The notes: generated by a model not told the origin, from the letters alone. Shown: positions 19,565-28,498, numbered from the stretch's first letter. The stretch: DNA of 64,000 bases from Sphingomonas glacialis (GCF_014653575.1 NZ_BNAQ01000001.1:496001-560000), one strand, 5' to 3'. Numbers and translations: made by a program.

Positions 19565-19679
19565 AGGATTTCACGATTCCGCGGGCGGCGATCCGCCCGT
19601 CTCATTAGGTTGCGGCAAGCAAGGGTGGTCTGGCGTGCGTTCAGCTATCGCGGCGCTCCAAACCCCCGTCGGACGACAA

Positions 19680-19756
19680 TGGTGCCCCCGAGTGGATTCG
19701 AACCACCGGCCTGCGGTTTAGGAAACCGTCGCTCTATCCACCTGAGCTACGGGGGC
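19680..19756 (-). tRNA. tRNA-Arg (anticodon CCU)
   Basis: Read on the minus strand it begins GCCCCCGTAGCTC and ends GGGGGCACCA, with CCA encoded. The cloverleaf has a 7-base acceptor stem, a D stem GCTC/GAGC, an anticodon loop TTCCTAA giving CCU (reads AGG) and a T arm GGTGG-TTCGAAT-CCACT. The top anticodon-stem pair is an A-C mismatch. No integrase or att duplication is seen beside it. Confidence 0.95.
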
Positions 19757-19842
19757 TCCGGGGATGTCCCTAGATTTGCAGCGCCCCCAGGTCAATCTCG
19801 ATCACATCACAGCCCGTGCAGAGTTGAGTTGCACGCGGCCTG

Positions 19843-20544
19843 TCAGCGGTAGGCGTGAACGATCATGCGACGGGTTTTCAAGTCTGCTCGCGGCAACCAC
19901 GAAACTGCATGAGGCTTGCCGGCAATCGTGACGTCGATCCGCGAAAAACCCAGGCGCTCGAGCAGCAAGCGCACCAGCGCGGGATTGGGCGCCCAGAAAT
20001 TGGTCGGATCCCCGCCGAGCTCGTGGCTCTGGATGAAACGTGCCAACGGCGCCTTGGTATTGATCATCGTCGTCTCGGTTTCGACGACCAAATGATCGCG
20101 GCACATTGCCGCGGCCGCCTCGAGATGGCGGTAGATGTCGGTGACGTGATACAGGACGCCGAGGAACAGCACGACATCGAACTGACCGAACTTTTCGGGC
20201 GTCAGACCCAATGGCTCGACGTCGAACGAGCGGACCTTGGAGCCAAGCCGGGAATGAATGAAATCAAAGCCGTCCTTGGTGCCCCAGCCCGGCCCGGACC
20301 AGCAGAAATGATCGGTCGCCAGCACATCCGCGGCACCGCGTCGCTCAGCCTCGAACGAGAAATACCCATCCCAAGCGCCGATATCGAGCACGCTTTTGCC
20401 GGTCAGGTCATCGGGCAGGATCGCCGCGGCCTCGCGCCGGAGAATCGCTTCGGACTTATAGCCCTTGATCGATTCACCGTCGGGCAAGTCGAACGAATGA
20501 AACCATTGAATGCCATGCGCTACGCAATCAGCTAGATTCGCCAC
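19843..20544 (-). CDS. CmoB-like SAM-dependent methyltransferase (short form)
   Basis: A 233-residue class I methyltransferase. WFHSFDLPDGESIKGY, VLDIGAWDGYFSFEAERRGA (SAM motif I) and FDVVLFLGVLYHVTD resemble the DUF1698/CmoB group. True CmoB (tRNA cmo5U34 synthesis) is about 320 residues with an N-terminal domain that is missing here, and no cmoA is adjacent. It is more likely a related enzyme acting on a small molecule or glycan. The substrate is not determinable from sequence. Confidence 0.75.
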   Translation of the reverse strand: MANLADCVAHGIQWFHSFDLPDGESIKGYKSEAILRREAAAILPDDLTGKSVLDIGAWDGYFSFEAERRGAADVLATDHFCWSGPGWGTKDGFDFIHSRLGSKVRSFDVEPLGLTPEKFGQFDVVLFLGVLYHVTDIYRHLEAAAAMCRDHLVVETETTMINTKAPLARFIQSHELGGDPTNFWAPNPALVRLLLERLGFSRIDVTIAGKPHAVSWLPRADLKTRRMIVHAYR

Positions 20545-20807
20545 TTACGGTATTCCCTGCTTTTATCGGTTACGTCGCGATAGGTTTCGAACGAGGTGCC
20601 AAGGCTCGCAGCATTGGCGGAGGATCGAGCCCGGCGGCCCCTGCGGTGCCGTTGGTCTGAACCATAGCTGCCGGGGCGGGGCAACCGCAAATCCGCTCTA
20701 ACCAACGCTGCGCACGATGTTTGTATCACGGGCAGGTCACCAAGCAAAACACGCCAGCCAGCGCCCGCAATAGGGTCAGCCGCACCCGACTGCCGTAACA
20801 AACCCGG
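20545..20807. other. 263-base gap with no recognisable feature
   Basis: Between the methyltransferase and DUF1178 genes I see no convincing ORF, RNA or terminator. The only frames open here have non-coding-like, Arg/Ser/Gly-rich composition. The right end probably receives the DUF1178 operon terminator, but no strong hairpin is evident. Confidence 0.4.
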
Positions 20808-21269
20808 TCAGTTCACCGATCGGGGCGGGACGACTGGCAGGGGTAGCGCGGCGATCGGGACGCCGTCGTCGATCAACGCCTTCGCCTCCGCCACCGTGGT
20901 TTCTCCGTGGATCGGTGTGGACGCCGTCTCCCCGACATGCATCGCACGCGCCTGGTCGGCAAAACCGCGTCCGACCCATTGCGAGGTTTCAAGCATTTGC
21001 GCCTGTGCAGAGGCCAGAGCGTGCAGCGCGGCCTTGATTGCTTGCGGCGTGGGTTGCGCTGGCGAATCCGGCTTGGTGACGGCGATCGCGCTGCGGCTAT
21101 TCCCCTTGGCGCCGACGTTGGGCGCCATCACGGCCTTGGTCACCGTCCGATCGCCGCAGATCGGGCACGCCAGAAGGCCGCTTTCCTGCTGGTCCTCAAA
21201 CGCGCGGCTCGACCCGAACCACGCCTCGAACACGTGCGTCTTCGAACAGCGCAAATCGAACACGATCAC
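20808..21269 (-). CDS. DUF1178-family zinc-ribbon-like protein
   Basis: A 153-residue protein starting at GTG. The N-terminus MIVFDLRCSKTHVFEAWF and the following CPICGD give a FmdB-like zinc-ribbon pattern; the C-terminal part is helical with an Ala/Gln-rich stretch. The function of the family is unknown. It is the last gene of the comF-grxC-nitrilase-DUF1178 run, and its start overlaps the nitrilase stop (GTGA). This order recurs in alphaproteobacteria as far as I recall. Confidence 0.85.
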   Translation of the reverse strand: MIVFDLRCSKTHVFEAWFGSSRAFEDQQESGLLACPICGDRTVTKAVMAPNVGAKGNSRSAIAVTKPDSPAQPTPQAIKAALHALASAQAQMLETSQWVGRGFADQARAMHVGETASTPIHGETTVAEAKALIDDGVPIAALPLPVVPPRSVN

Positions 21270-22087
21270 GCCGACGTGACCTCGGGGATCGGGCGACGGT
21301 GCGCGAGAACCGGAATCCGCGCTCGCACATCGGCGATACGGACCGCGTCAATCTCGGCAAAACCGAGCCCCGCCGCGTCGCCCATGTCGAGGATCACCTC
21401 GCCCCATGGATCGACGACGAGCGAATGGCCGTAGGTCTCCCGTCCGTCCTGGTGCGTCCCGCTCTGTGCAGCGGCGACGACATAGGCGCCCGCCTCGATC
21501 GCGCGTGCGCGGAGCAGCACATGCCAGTGTGCGGCACCGGTCGGCCTGGTAAACGCCGCAGGCACCGCAAGCACCGTCGCGCCGGCGTCGCTCAACGCGC
21601 GATAGAGATCAGCAAAGCGAAGATCGTAGCAGATCGACAGGCCAAGCGCTCCTGCCGGTGTCTGCGCGACAACGGCGCCCGCGCCCGGGGCATAGCTCGC
21701 CGATTCGCGCCAGCTCTCCCCGCTCGGCAAATCGACATCGAACAGATGAAGCTTGTCGTAACGCGCGCGGATCGCGCCGCTATCGTCGATCACGAATGCG
21801 CGGTTCGCGAGCCGACCGTCAGGGCCGAGCACCGCAAGCGATCCGAGATGGACCCAAAGGCGATGCTCCGCCGCGGCCGATCGCACGGCCGACAGCACCG
21901 GGTCGTCCTCCTCGCGGCGGAGGTGCTGCGCCGCACGGCCGCGGTCCCGATCGACCAGCCCCGACATTTCCGGGGTAAACAGCATCGCCGCACCGGCCGC
22001 GGCGGCGTCCGCAACGGCCGATACGATCGTCCTGGCGTTGGCGGCGGGATCGATCCCGCTCGTCATCTGCGCCAGCGCGATCTTCAT
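21266..22087 (-). CDS. Carbon-nitrogen hydrolase (Nit1/NIT2-type amidase)
   Basis: A 273-residue nitrilase-superfamily enzyme with the catalytic triad in place: E40 (FTPEMSG), K112 (YDKLHLFDVDL) and C153 (SICYDLRF). FDVDL after the lysine is typical of the Nit/deaminated-glutathione amidase branch, which repairs alpha-keto-glutaramate-type by-products. Position beside glutaredoxin supports a glutathione-linked role. The ATG at 22087 overlaps the grxC stop (ATGA). Confidence 0.88.
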   Translation of the reverse strand: MKIALAQMTSGIDPAANARTIVSAVADAAAAGAAMLFTPEMSGLVDRDRGRAAQHLRREEDDPVLSAVRSAAAEHRLWVHLGSLAVLGPDGRLANRAFVIDDSGAIRARYDKLHLFDVDLPSGESWRESASYAPGAGAVVAQTPAGALGLSICYDLRFADLYRALSDAGATVLAVPAAFTRPTGAAHWHVLLRARAIEAGAYVVAAAQSGTHQDGRETYGHSLVVDPWGEVILDMGDAAGLGFAEIDAVRIADVRARIPVLAHRRPIPEVTSA

Positions 22088-22341
22088 GCCGCCAGCAGCG
22101 CGTCCAGCTTGCCCGCGCGCTCGAGCGCGGCGAGATCGTCCGATCCGCCGACATGCTTCCCGTCGATGAAGATCTGCGGGACGGTAGTGCCGCCATTGGC
22201 ACGTTCGAGCATTTCGGCACGCTTGGGACCGCCCATCGTGATGTCGAACTCCTCGGGCGTGGCGCCCTTCGAGGCGAGCAGCTTCATCGCACGCGCGCAA
22301 TAGGGACAGAAGGCTTTGGTATAGATTTCGATCTTTGGCAT
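22084..22341 (-). CDS. grxC: Glutaredoxin 3
   Basis: An 85-residue dithiol glutaredoxin with active site CPYC (C12 and C15), the cis-Pro loop GTTVPQIFIDG, and the GGSDDL glutathione-binding loop. It reduces protein disulfides and mixed glutathione disulfides. It follows comF by 35 bases and overlaps the amidase start by 4 bases. Confidence 0.95.
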   Translation of the reverse strand: MPKIEIYTKAFCPYCARAMKLLASKGATPEEFDITMGGPKRAEMLERANGGTTVPQIFIDGKHVGGSDDLAALERAGKLDALLAA

Positions 22342-22376
22342 CGATCAAAGATGTGGACGCAAGGCGGTGTTGTCAA

Positions 22377-23111
22377 TCAGCGAGCGTCGCGCGCGTCGTC
22401 GAGGACGCGCGCCCAGCACAGGATCGAGACCTTCGCGGCCCCCGCGCGCAAGAGGACGCGTACGCACGCATCGGTGGTGGCGCCGCTGGTATAGATGTCG
22501 TCGATCAGGACGACCGTCTTGTCGCGCAGGCAGGCGTGCGGATCGACCACGCGAAATACCCCCGCCACTGCCCGCGCCCGTGCCTTGGCGCCCATACCGC
22601 GCAGCGGCGGTGTGGCCCGCACGCGGCGAAGCAGAAGCGGATCGTTCGGCACGTCGCATGCAATCGTCAGCGCGTGCGCAATCAGCGCCGCCTGGTTGAA
22701 GCCGCGCGACCATAAGCGCCAGCGATGCAACGGCACCGGGATCAGCAACGCCGCATCGGCGGGCATCAGCCGCGCCATTTGCCGCCCGACGGTCTCGGCG
22801 AGGGCGGTGCGGCCACCATATTTCAGGCGGAGCGCAACGGTGCGCGCGACTTCGCCATAAGCGACTGCGGCGTGGATGCCGGCATGGTCGGGCAGGTCGG
22901 CGAGGCACCGCGCACAGAACGCGTCGTCGCCGCGATCATAGGCGAACGGACCGTTGCATCCGGCACACCAGGGCGGCGCTAGAAAGCGCAATTTGCCCCA
23001 GCACTCGGCGCAGAACTGATGGTCGTCGCCCGTTACGCCGCCACATCCCGGGCAGCGCGGCGGAAGCGCGAAATCGGCGACGAAGCGCAAGGGGATAAGC
23101 CAGGGCGACAC
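22377..23111 (-). CDS. comF: ComF-family phosphoribosyltransferase-like protein
   Basis: A ComF protein with two N-terminal zinc-finger-like Cys pairs (CPGC/CAEC and CAGC/CARC) and a type I phosphoribosyltransferase domain ending with the PRPP loop VVLIDDIYTSGATT. ComF is needed for DNA uptake in competent bacteria; its exact activity is unclear. I chose GTG 23111 (244 residues) just before a hydrophobic start. A TTG at 23156 would add 15 residues and overlap the divergent methyltransferase start, so the 5' end is uncertain. Confidence 0.85.
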   Translation of the reverse strand: MSPWLIPLRFVADFALPPRCPGCGGVTGDDHQFCAECWGKLRFLAPPWCAGCNGPFAYDRGDDAFCARCLADLPDHAGIHAAVAYGEVARTVALRLKYGGRTALAETVGRQMARLMPADAALLIPVPLHRWRLWSRGFNQAALIAHALTIACDVPNDPLLLRRVRATPPLRGMGAKARARAVAGVFRVVDPHACLRDKTVVLIDDIYTSGATTDACVRVLLRAGAAKVSILCWARVLDDARDAR

Positions 23112-23155
23112 GCCGGCCCTTGTCGCGCGGCCTCGCCAGCGGCACAAGCGCGGCA

Positions 23156-24064
23156 ATGAGCGTCCCCGATATCTTCGACCGCGATGCGCGCCGCCTTCGC
23201 CGCGACCGCGCCGCCCCCGGCTTTGCCGCGTTCGATTTCCTGCGCACGGCGATGCTCGACGGGATCACCGAGCGATTGGCGAGCGTGACGCATCGCTTCA
23301 CCGACATGCTCGATCTCGGCTGCTTCGACGGCGCGCTGCAAGGCCCCGAAGGCGCGACCGTCACGCGCTGCGACGCGGGCGCGGCGTTCGCGGCGCGCGC
23401 AGGCGGCATACAGGCGGACGAGGACCGGCTCCCCTTTGCCGCCGGCGCGTTCGACCTGGTCGTCTCGGTGGGCGTGCTCGACAGCGTCAACGATCTGCCG
23501 GGTGCTTTGACGCTCGCGCGGCGTGCGCTGCGGCCCGATGGGCTGTTCCTCGCGGCGTTTTGCGGGATGGGTACGCTGTCGACGCTGCGCGCGGTCCTGC
23601 GCGAGGCCGAAGGCGATCGCCCCGCGGCGCGGATCCATCCGCAAATCGACGTGCGATCAGCGGGGGACTTGCTGATGCGCGCCGGCTTCGCGCTCCCGGT
23701 TGCCGATATCGAGCCGCTGAGCGTGCGCTATCGCGGCATCGGTGGCTTGCTCCGCGATCTGCGCGGGATGGGCGGCACCAACATCCTGCGCGACCGCACC
23801 CCGTTACGCCGCGACACGCTCGCGCGCGCGGCAGACCTGTTCGCGGCGCGCGCGGAGCCCGACGGCAAGACCGTCGAGCATTTCGATATCGTCTATCTTA
23901 CCGGCTGGTCCCCTGCCCCGTCGCAATCCAAACCGGCGCGACGCGGCAGCGCGACCGCATCGATGGAGGGCGTGCTCGGGCGACCGGCCGGCAGCGCGCA
24001 CTTAGCCGATCATCCCGTCGCCAATCCCCTTGGCGAGCATCCGTCCGATCGCATCGAACAGTGA
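23156..24064 (+). CDS. NDUFAF5/BioC-like SAM methyltransferase
   Basis: A 302-residue class I methyltransferase-fold protein starting MSVPDIFDRDARRLRRDRAA, the N-terminal signature of the NDUFAF5 (C20orf7) group. Later parts include DMLDLGCFDGAL (SAM site), ADEDRLPFAAGAFDLVVSVG and LRPDGLFLAAFCG. In mitochondria NDUFAF5 hydroxylates an arginine of complex I subunit NDUFS7; alphaproteobacterial homologues may do the same. The last 63 bases overlap the convergent response regulator, giving an unusual extra tail. Confidence 0.82.
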   Translation: MSVPDIFDRDARRLRRDRAAPGFAAFDFLRTAMLDGITERLASVTHRFTDMLDLGCFDGALQGPEGATVTRCDAGAAFAARAGGIQADEDRLPFAAGAFDLVVSVGVLDSVNDLPGALTLARRALRPDGLFLAAFCGMGTLSTLRAVLREAEGDRPAARIHPQIDVRSAGDLLMRAGFALPVADIEPLSVRYRGIGGLLRDLRGMGGTNILRDRTPLRRDTLARAADLFAARAEPDGKTVEHFDIVYLTGWSPAPSQSKPARRGSATASMEGVLGRPAGSAHLADHPVANPLGEHPSDRIEQ

Positions 24065-24394
24065 GTCCATCGCGACGGGCTTGAACAGCACTTCGTCGGC
24101 CCCCTCGGCAAGGCATCGCTCGCGCAGATCGACCGCAGTATCGGCGGTGAGGACGATGACCGGCAGATCGGCCTTTGCGTCGCCGCGCCCGCGGATGCGG
24201 CGCAATGTCTCAAAGCCATCCATCCCCGGCATGCGCAGGTCGAGCAACACGATCACGAAGTCTTGAGTGTCGATCAGCGCGAGACCGGCTTCGCCGCTCT
24301 CGGCACCAGTCATGGTTGCGCCCGCGACATCGAGCATGTCCTTCACAACACGGCGATTCATTGGGTCGTCTTCGATGAACAGAATATTCATCAC
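24002..24394 (-). CDS. Single-domain response regulator
   Basis: A 130-residue CheY-like receiver with acidic pocket D9/D10, phosphoacceptor D52 (LLDLRMPGMDGF), a Thr switch in VIVLTADT and Lys in LFKPV. It has no output domain. It lies 56 bases downstream of a hybrid kinase in the same direction, so it is the likely phosphorylation partner. It overlaps the convergent methyltransferase by 63 bases. Confidence 0.92.
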   Translation of the reverse strand: MMNILFIEDDPMNRRVVKDMLDVAGATMTGAESGEAGLALIDTQDFVIVLLDLRMPGMDGFETLRRIRGRGDAKADLPVIVLTADTAVDLRERCLAEGADEVLFKPVAMDSLFDAIGRMLAKGIGDGMIG

Positions 24395-24450
24395 ACCATA
24401 GCCAAGCGATTAAAGGGGTAGGACACATACGACATTACGGAATCTCTATT

Positions 24451-26913
24451 TCATGCCGCTTGAGTGACACGGGTGAATACGGTGCGACCATCATCGGGGG
24501 CGCTGTCGAACAACACCGCCGCAAGCGCAACACCCGCGATCGGTTTGGCGACAAGCTGATCGATCCCTGCGACGGAAAAACGGACACGGTGCGCTTCATC
24601 GGGTGCAGGCCACAACAATGTCGTCCGTACGGGACAGCTACCGAGCGTGGCAAGTGCCGCATCGAGATCCGGCTCGGCCGTGATCGTGCCGTCATCGATC
24701 AGCACATGGGCGACACCGCCCTCCCCGATCCGGGCGACCGCTTCGTCAACCGACGACGCGAACACGATCTCGCCCGCGCGCGCGGCGAGCACGGCGCGCA
24801 ACATGCTTCGCGAAATGGGGTTGCGGTCGAGAATGAGGAGTGCGGTCGCCTCCACGGCCGGATCCACCGCGACCGCCGCGGGGGCTGCAGCCAGTCGTAA
24901 CGGCAGTTCGAGCGTAAAGGTCGACCCACTTCCGACTGTGCTCGTGACGCCGATCGCGCCGTCCATCGCCTCGGCCAGGTTCAGACAGATGGCAAGGCCA
25001 AGACCCGTACCGCCGAATTGCCGCGTCGTGCCCGCATCGACCTGTCGGAACGATTCGAAGATGATGCCGAGCTTGTCGGCGGGAATGCCGATCCCGCTGT
25101 CGGTGACCGCGATCGCCAGAACCGAATCCCTCGCCGATGCGGCAAGCCGGATTTCACCCGCCGCGGTGAACTTCAGCGCATTCGACAACAGGTTGAAGGC
25201 GATCTGCCGCACGCGCGCGGCGTCACCGACCACGTGATCGGGGCAACCGTCGAGGTCGAGCACGAAGCGCACGCCCTTCGCACGCGCTTGCTCCTCCCAC
25301 AGCCGTGAGACGTCGCGCAGCGTAGCCTTGAGATCGTACGGCACGTCTTCGAGCGTGAGGTTGCCGGTTTCCATCTTCGCCACATCGAGAATGTCGTCGA
25401 CGAGGGCCCGCATCGAGACGCCCGCACCGTGGACGACGCCGATCCGATCCCGCAACGAATCGGTTAGCGTCCGGTCGGCGAGCATCACCTGCGTCATGCC
25501 GAGGATGCCGTTGAGCGGCGTCCGGATCTCGTGGCTGGTCGTCGCGAGAAATTCGGTCTTGGCGGCGAGCGCCTTGGCGAGCGCGGCGTTGGTCTTGGCA
25601 AGGTCGACGTTGGCAGCGCGCACCTCGTTGCGGCTGCGGCGGATAGTGATCAAGCCGAAAGCGAGCATCGCCATGATGATCAGCGTCGCGACCGCGGCGC
25701 CACCGAAGATCGTTTGCTGAGTGCGGGCACGCAGCTTCGCATCGTCGATGTTGCGCTGCAGTTGCGCGCGCCGGAGCTTCTCGAGGTTGAGCTCCTGGCT
25801 CGCGAAATCGAACCGCGCGGCGGCGAGCGCGGTGTTGGCCGAAGCGGCCAACTCGGACGTCTTGTCGTCGAGCGCCTTGAGCGCCTCGAGATGGATCAGC
25901 GCCTGCGCCTGATTCCCGGCCTGTTTGAAGATGTCATAAGCGGTCTGATGCGCCTCGCGAACGTCGAGCGTGGGGGCTTCGGGATCGACATTGACGAGGG
26001 CGCGCGTGATCAATCGTTCGGAGAGCGTCAAATGGTCGCGTAATCGAGCGGACCAAGCGGAGAGCACAAGAAATTGATTGCGATCGGCGAGCGCTTCCGC
26101 GCCACGCGATAATTCCGCACCCTGCGCAATCGTCTGGTCTGCGGCACGCACTTGCCCCTCGAGGAGCTCGACGCGGGCTATGTTCCGCAATGTTTTAGCG
26201 GTGAGCAAAGAACTCTTAAGACTGCGAGTGATAATCAGCGTAGTCTGGAACTCGGCCAAAGCACTCTTGAATCGACCCAGTTCCTTTAAAGCATTACCAC
26301 GATTATTGTGGATTGAGTAAAGTAGCTGCGGGTCACCGTCAAATACGTCTAGAGCCTGGCCGTAATACCTCAGTGCAGTTTGGTTGTCATTTGCCTCTTG
26401 ATATAGAATTCCGATACAAATCAAGGCAATAGAACGGCTTCGCGTCTCGCCAACCTCGTGAAAAATCTGGTGAGCTCGTTGATAAGACGATAAGGCACCT
26501 GCCACGTCCGCCGTCGATGTTTGGAAACCGCCCTTGGAAAGCAGTAAATCACCATTTAATTTGGTGACAGGCCCTGCAGTTGAAACAAGCGCTATCGCAC
26601 GATCGATGAGAGGTGTCGCGCGGCCGCTTTCATTGAGTTGGAGATAGGCTTCGCCCTGCAACCATAGCGCGGTTGCGACTCCAATCGCTCGGTTGCGCCC
26701 ACTCTTGCGGGAAGCCAGCGCCTCTGCCCGTCTCGCAAGTTCGATAGCTTGCGCGGGAGCGACGACCATCTTGGATTTAGCTTCTGCTGTCAAAGCCTCA
26801 AAGCTAGCGGACGTAGATTGAAGATCACGAGCGCCAGCCTGATGAGCGACGAAACCAGCAGCAATCGCCACCGCTACCAAAATCGCAATCGCGCGTAGGA
26901 AGGGCCGCCACAT
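24451..26913 (-). CDS. TPR-sensor hybrid histidine kinase with degenerate receiver
   Basis: An 820-residue kinase. An N-terminal signal/anchor (about 7-25) is followed by a periplasmic helical-repeat region (about 35-380; ALASYQRAHQ-type TPR units) and a transmembrane helix (about 398-420). A coiled coil precedes HisKA with TTSHEIRTPLNG (His about 461). The HATPase has NLLSNALKF, VTDSGIGIP and GGTGLGLAI. The C-terminal receiver-like domain (about 680-815) lacks the normal acidic pocket and reads LILDRNP and VLIDDG, so it may not be phosphorylated. The cytosolic partner is probably the adjacent response regulator. The sensor half has clearly lower GC than the kinase half. Confidence 0.9.
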   Translation of the reverse strand: MWRPFLRAIAILVAVAIAAGFVAHQAGARDLQSTSASFEALTAEAKSKMVVAPAQAIELARRAEALASRKSGRNRAIGVATALWLQGEAYLQLNESGRATPLIDRAIALVSTAGPVTKLNGDLLLSKGGFQTSTADVAGALSSYQRAHQIFHEVGETRSRSIALICIGILYQEANDNQTALRYYGQALDVFDGDPQLLYSIHNNRGNALKELGRFKSALAEFQTTLIITRSLKSSLLTAKTLRNIARVELLEGQVRAADQTIAQGAELSRGAEALADRNQFLVLSAWSARLRDHLTLSERLITRALVNVDPEAPTLDVREAHQTAYDIFKQAGNQAQALIHLEALKALDDKTSELAASANTALAAARFDFASQELNLEKLRRAQLQRNIDDAKLRARTQQTIFGGAAVATLIIMAMLAFGLITIRRSRNEVRAANVDLAKTNAALAKALAAKTEFLATTSHEIRTPLNGILGMTQVMLADRTLTDSLRDRIGVVHGAGVSMRALVDDILDVAKMETGNLTLEDVPYDLKATLRDVSRLWEEQARAKGVRFVLDLDGCPDHVVGDAARVRQIAFNLLSNALKFTAAGEIRLAASARDSVLAIAVTDSGIGIPADKLGIIFESFRQVDAGTTRQFGGTGLGLAICLNLAEAMDGAIGVTSTVGSGSTFTLELPLRLAAAPAAVAVDPAVEATALLILDRNPISRSMLRAVLAARAGEIVFASSVDEAVARIGEGGVAHVLIDDGTITAEPDLDAALATLGSCPVRTTLLWPAPDEAHRVRFSVAGIDQLVAKPIAGVALAAVLFDSAPDDGRTVFTRVTQAA

Positions 26914-26971
26914 TATCGGTATGATATTATATGAAGTGTTAAAAGCGCGCTAACTTCTAAATTTTGAAGGT

Positions 26972-28372
26972 TCAGGCACTTTTCCAGAACGCTGCCGAAC
27001 GCTGGAACATCGACTTGCGCGGATCCTCTGCCGGGCGCTCGCGGTAATCGTGGAGGAAGCGCCGGAAGGCATCAATCGAGACCGGGCGGCTGATCAGATA
27101 TCCCTGGATCATGTCGCACCCCATCACCGATAGGAGCGCCATCGCCGCTTGGGTCTCGACGCCTTCGGCCGTCACTTCCATGTCGAGCGCATGCGCAAGG
27201 TCGATCGTCGACCGCACGATCAAAGGATCGCGATTGCTGCTGGTCAATTGCAAGACAAACATCTTGTCGATCTTGAGCTCGCGCGCCGGCAGCTGTTTGA
27301 GATAGGCGAGCGACGAAAGCCCCGCCCCATAATCGTCGATCGCAATTACGATGCCTTGATCAGCCAGAATCTGCAGATTGGCGATGGCGCATTCCGGATC
27401 GCGAATGACGGCGGTCTCGGTGATCTCAAAGCCGATCTTGACGCCGCCTTCGCGCACCGCGGCGCATGCCGTTTCGACGAAATGCTTGTCGCCGAGCAAC
27501 TGGCCGGAAATGTTGATGAAGATCGTCAGGTCATGGCCGTCGGCGGCGAGCACGCGCTGGTCGCGGATCACCTCATCGATCGTCCAAAGCGTCAGTGCGG
27601 AAATTTGCCGAGCTTCCTCGGCGACCGTGATGAAGTCACCGGGCAGGATCAATCCGCGAGTCGGGTGCTGCCAGCGAACCAGTGCCTCGGCGCTGGTGAT
27701 TTCCTGCTTACGAACATGCACCTTGGGCTGATACTGGAGGAACATCTCGCCACCGGCGATGGCACGCGGCAGCTCGCGCGTCAGTGTCAGCCGATCGAAC
27801 GCGGCAGTGCCCGCCGACAGATCGCGCAGGACGGTGTCCTGATCGGCATGGGTATCGTCGAGCGCCCCTTCGGCTTCTTCGACCAAGCGGACGTCTTCGG
27901 TCGTACCACGCGGCGCCCCGGCTGCCCCCACCAGAATCTCGAAAGCGTGCAATTCGGTGTCGATGTCGAACGGTCGCGCCGTTGCCTCTCGCAACTTTGC
28001 AACAGCAGCTTCAAGCGCTCCGAAGCCATCACCGATAAACGCCACTTCGATCGTAGCACGACCAATCGCCAGGCTCGACGCCTCGGGCAACGCCACCGCA
28101 ATACGCGCCTCGAGTTCGCGCGCGAGGTCTTCGGCGCGGGTTGGCCCGAGATGACGGCGCAGCGCGGCAAAATTTCCGATCTGGACGAGGCACACGAACT
28201 GCCATGCACCGATCCGGACAGGCGCCGCGCCGCGTTGCAGACCACGTTTTACGTTGGTGCGGCGCGAGGGTGCGACGCTGGCCACGGTAGTGGCGCCATC
28301 GGCAGCACCGCGTGGCGATGAACCCCGGGCCGGACGCCGGGGAGGAAGGTGAGGTTGCAGGATGCGCGCCAT
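26972..28372 (-). CDS. EAL-domain c-di-GMP phosphodiesterase with degenerate GGDEF
   Basis: A 466-residue cytosolic protein. The N-terminal third is a degenerate diguanylate cyclase-like domain with no GGDEF motif (about 55-190). The EAL domain (about 205-445) is intact: SAEALVRW, NISGQL, FEITET, IDDYGAGLSSL, LKIDK, VTAEGVET and QGYLISRP. All usual metal and base residues are there, so active hydrolysis of c-di-GMP is expected. It has no membrane segment. It reads in the same direction as the hybrid kinase, with 58 AT-rich bases between. c-di-GMP controls motility and biofilm. Confidence 0.9.
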   Translation of the reverse strand: MARILQPHLPPRRPARGSSPRGAADGATTVASVAPSRRTNVKRGLQRGAAPVRIGAWQFVCLVQIGNFAALRRHLGPTRAEDLARELEARIAVALPEASSLAIGRATIEVAFIGDGFGALEAAVAKLREATARPFDIDTELHAFEILVGAAGAPRGTTEDVRLVEEAEGALDDTHADQDTVLRDLSAGTAAFDRLTLTRELPRAIAGGEMFLQYQPKVHVRKQEITSAEALVRWQHPTRGLILPGDFITVAEEARQISALTLWTIDEVIRDQRVLAADGHDLTIFINISGQLLGDKHFVETACAAVREGGVKIGFEITETAVIRDPECAIANLQILADQGIVIAIDDYGAGLSSLAYLKQLPARELKIDKMFVLQLTSSNRDPLIVRSTIDLAHALDMEVTAEGVETQAAMALLSVMGCDMIQGYLISRPVSIDAFRRFLHDYRERPAEDPRKSMFQRSAAFWKSA

Positions 28373-28482
28373 GACACTGGGCTAACCGCCAGCATTGAAA
28401 GAACAGTTAAGGCACACCCGGAACGAGGCCGACCGGGCAAAGTCTGATTGATTCATCGTTAACAGTGCATTAAGGATGTTTT

Positions 28483-28498
28483 GCATCCAACTGGATGC
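28483..28498. promoter_or_regulatory. Perfect palindrome, candidate operator
   Basis: GCATCCA-AC-TGGATGC is a 7-2-7 perfect inverted repeat, too tight for an RNA hairpin loop, so more like a dimer-bound operator. It lies 16 bases before the micro-ORF start and about 110 bases before the divergent EAL gene. A weak TTGATT (28448-28453) with 17-base spacing to TAAGGA could be the promoter. Confidence 0.4.

Noticed and set aside
19600..19842. tRNA-Arg as an integration site of a genomic island
   Set aside because: No integrase, no repeat of the tRNA 3' end and no phage-like genes within the window on either side.
20532..20801. Possible 89-residue gene on the minus strand
   Set aside because: Arg/Ser/Gly-rich composition, no RBS, and overlaps the 5' end of the methyltransferase gene.
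27149..28321. Long plus-strand frame opposite the EAL gene
   Set aside because: The EAL motifs on the minus strand are complete; the opposite frame has no motif and typical shadow composition.
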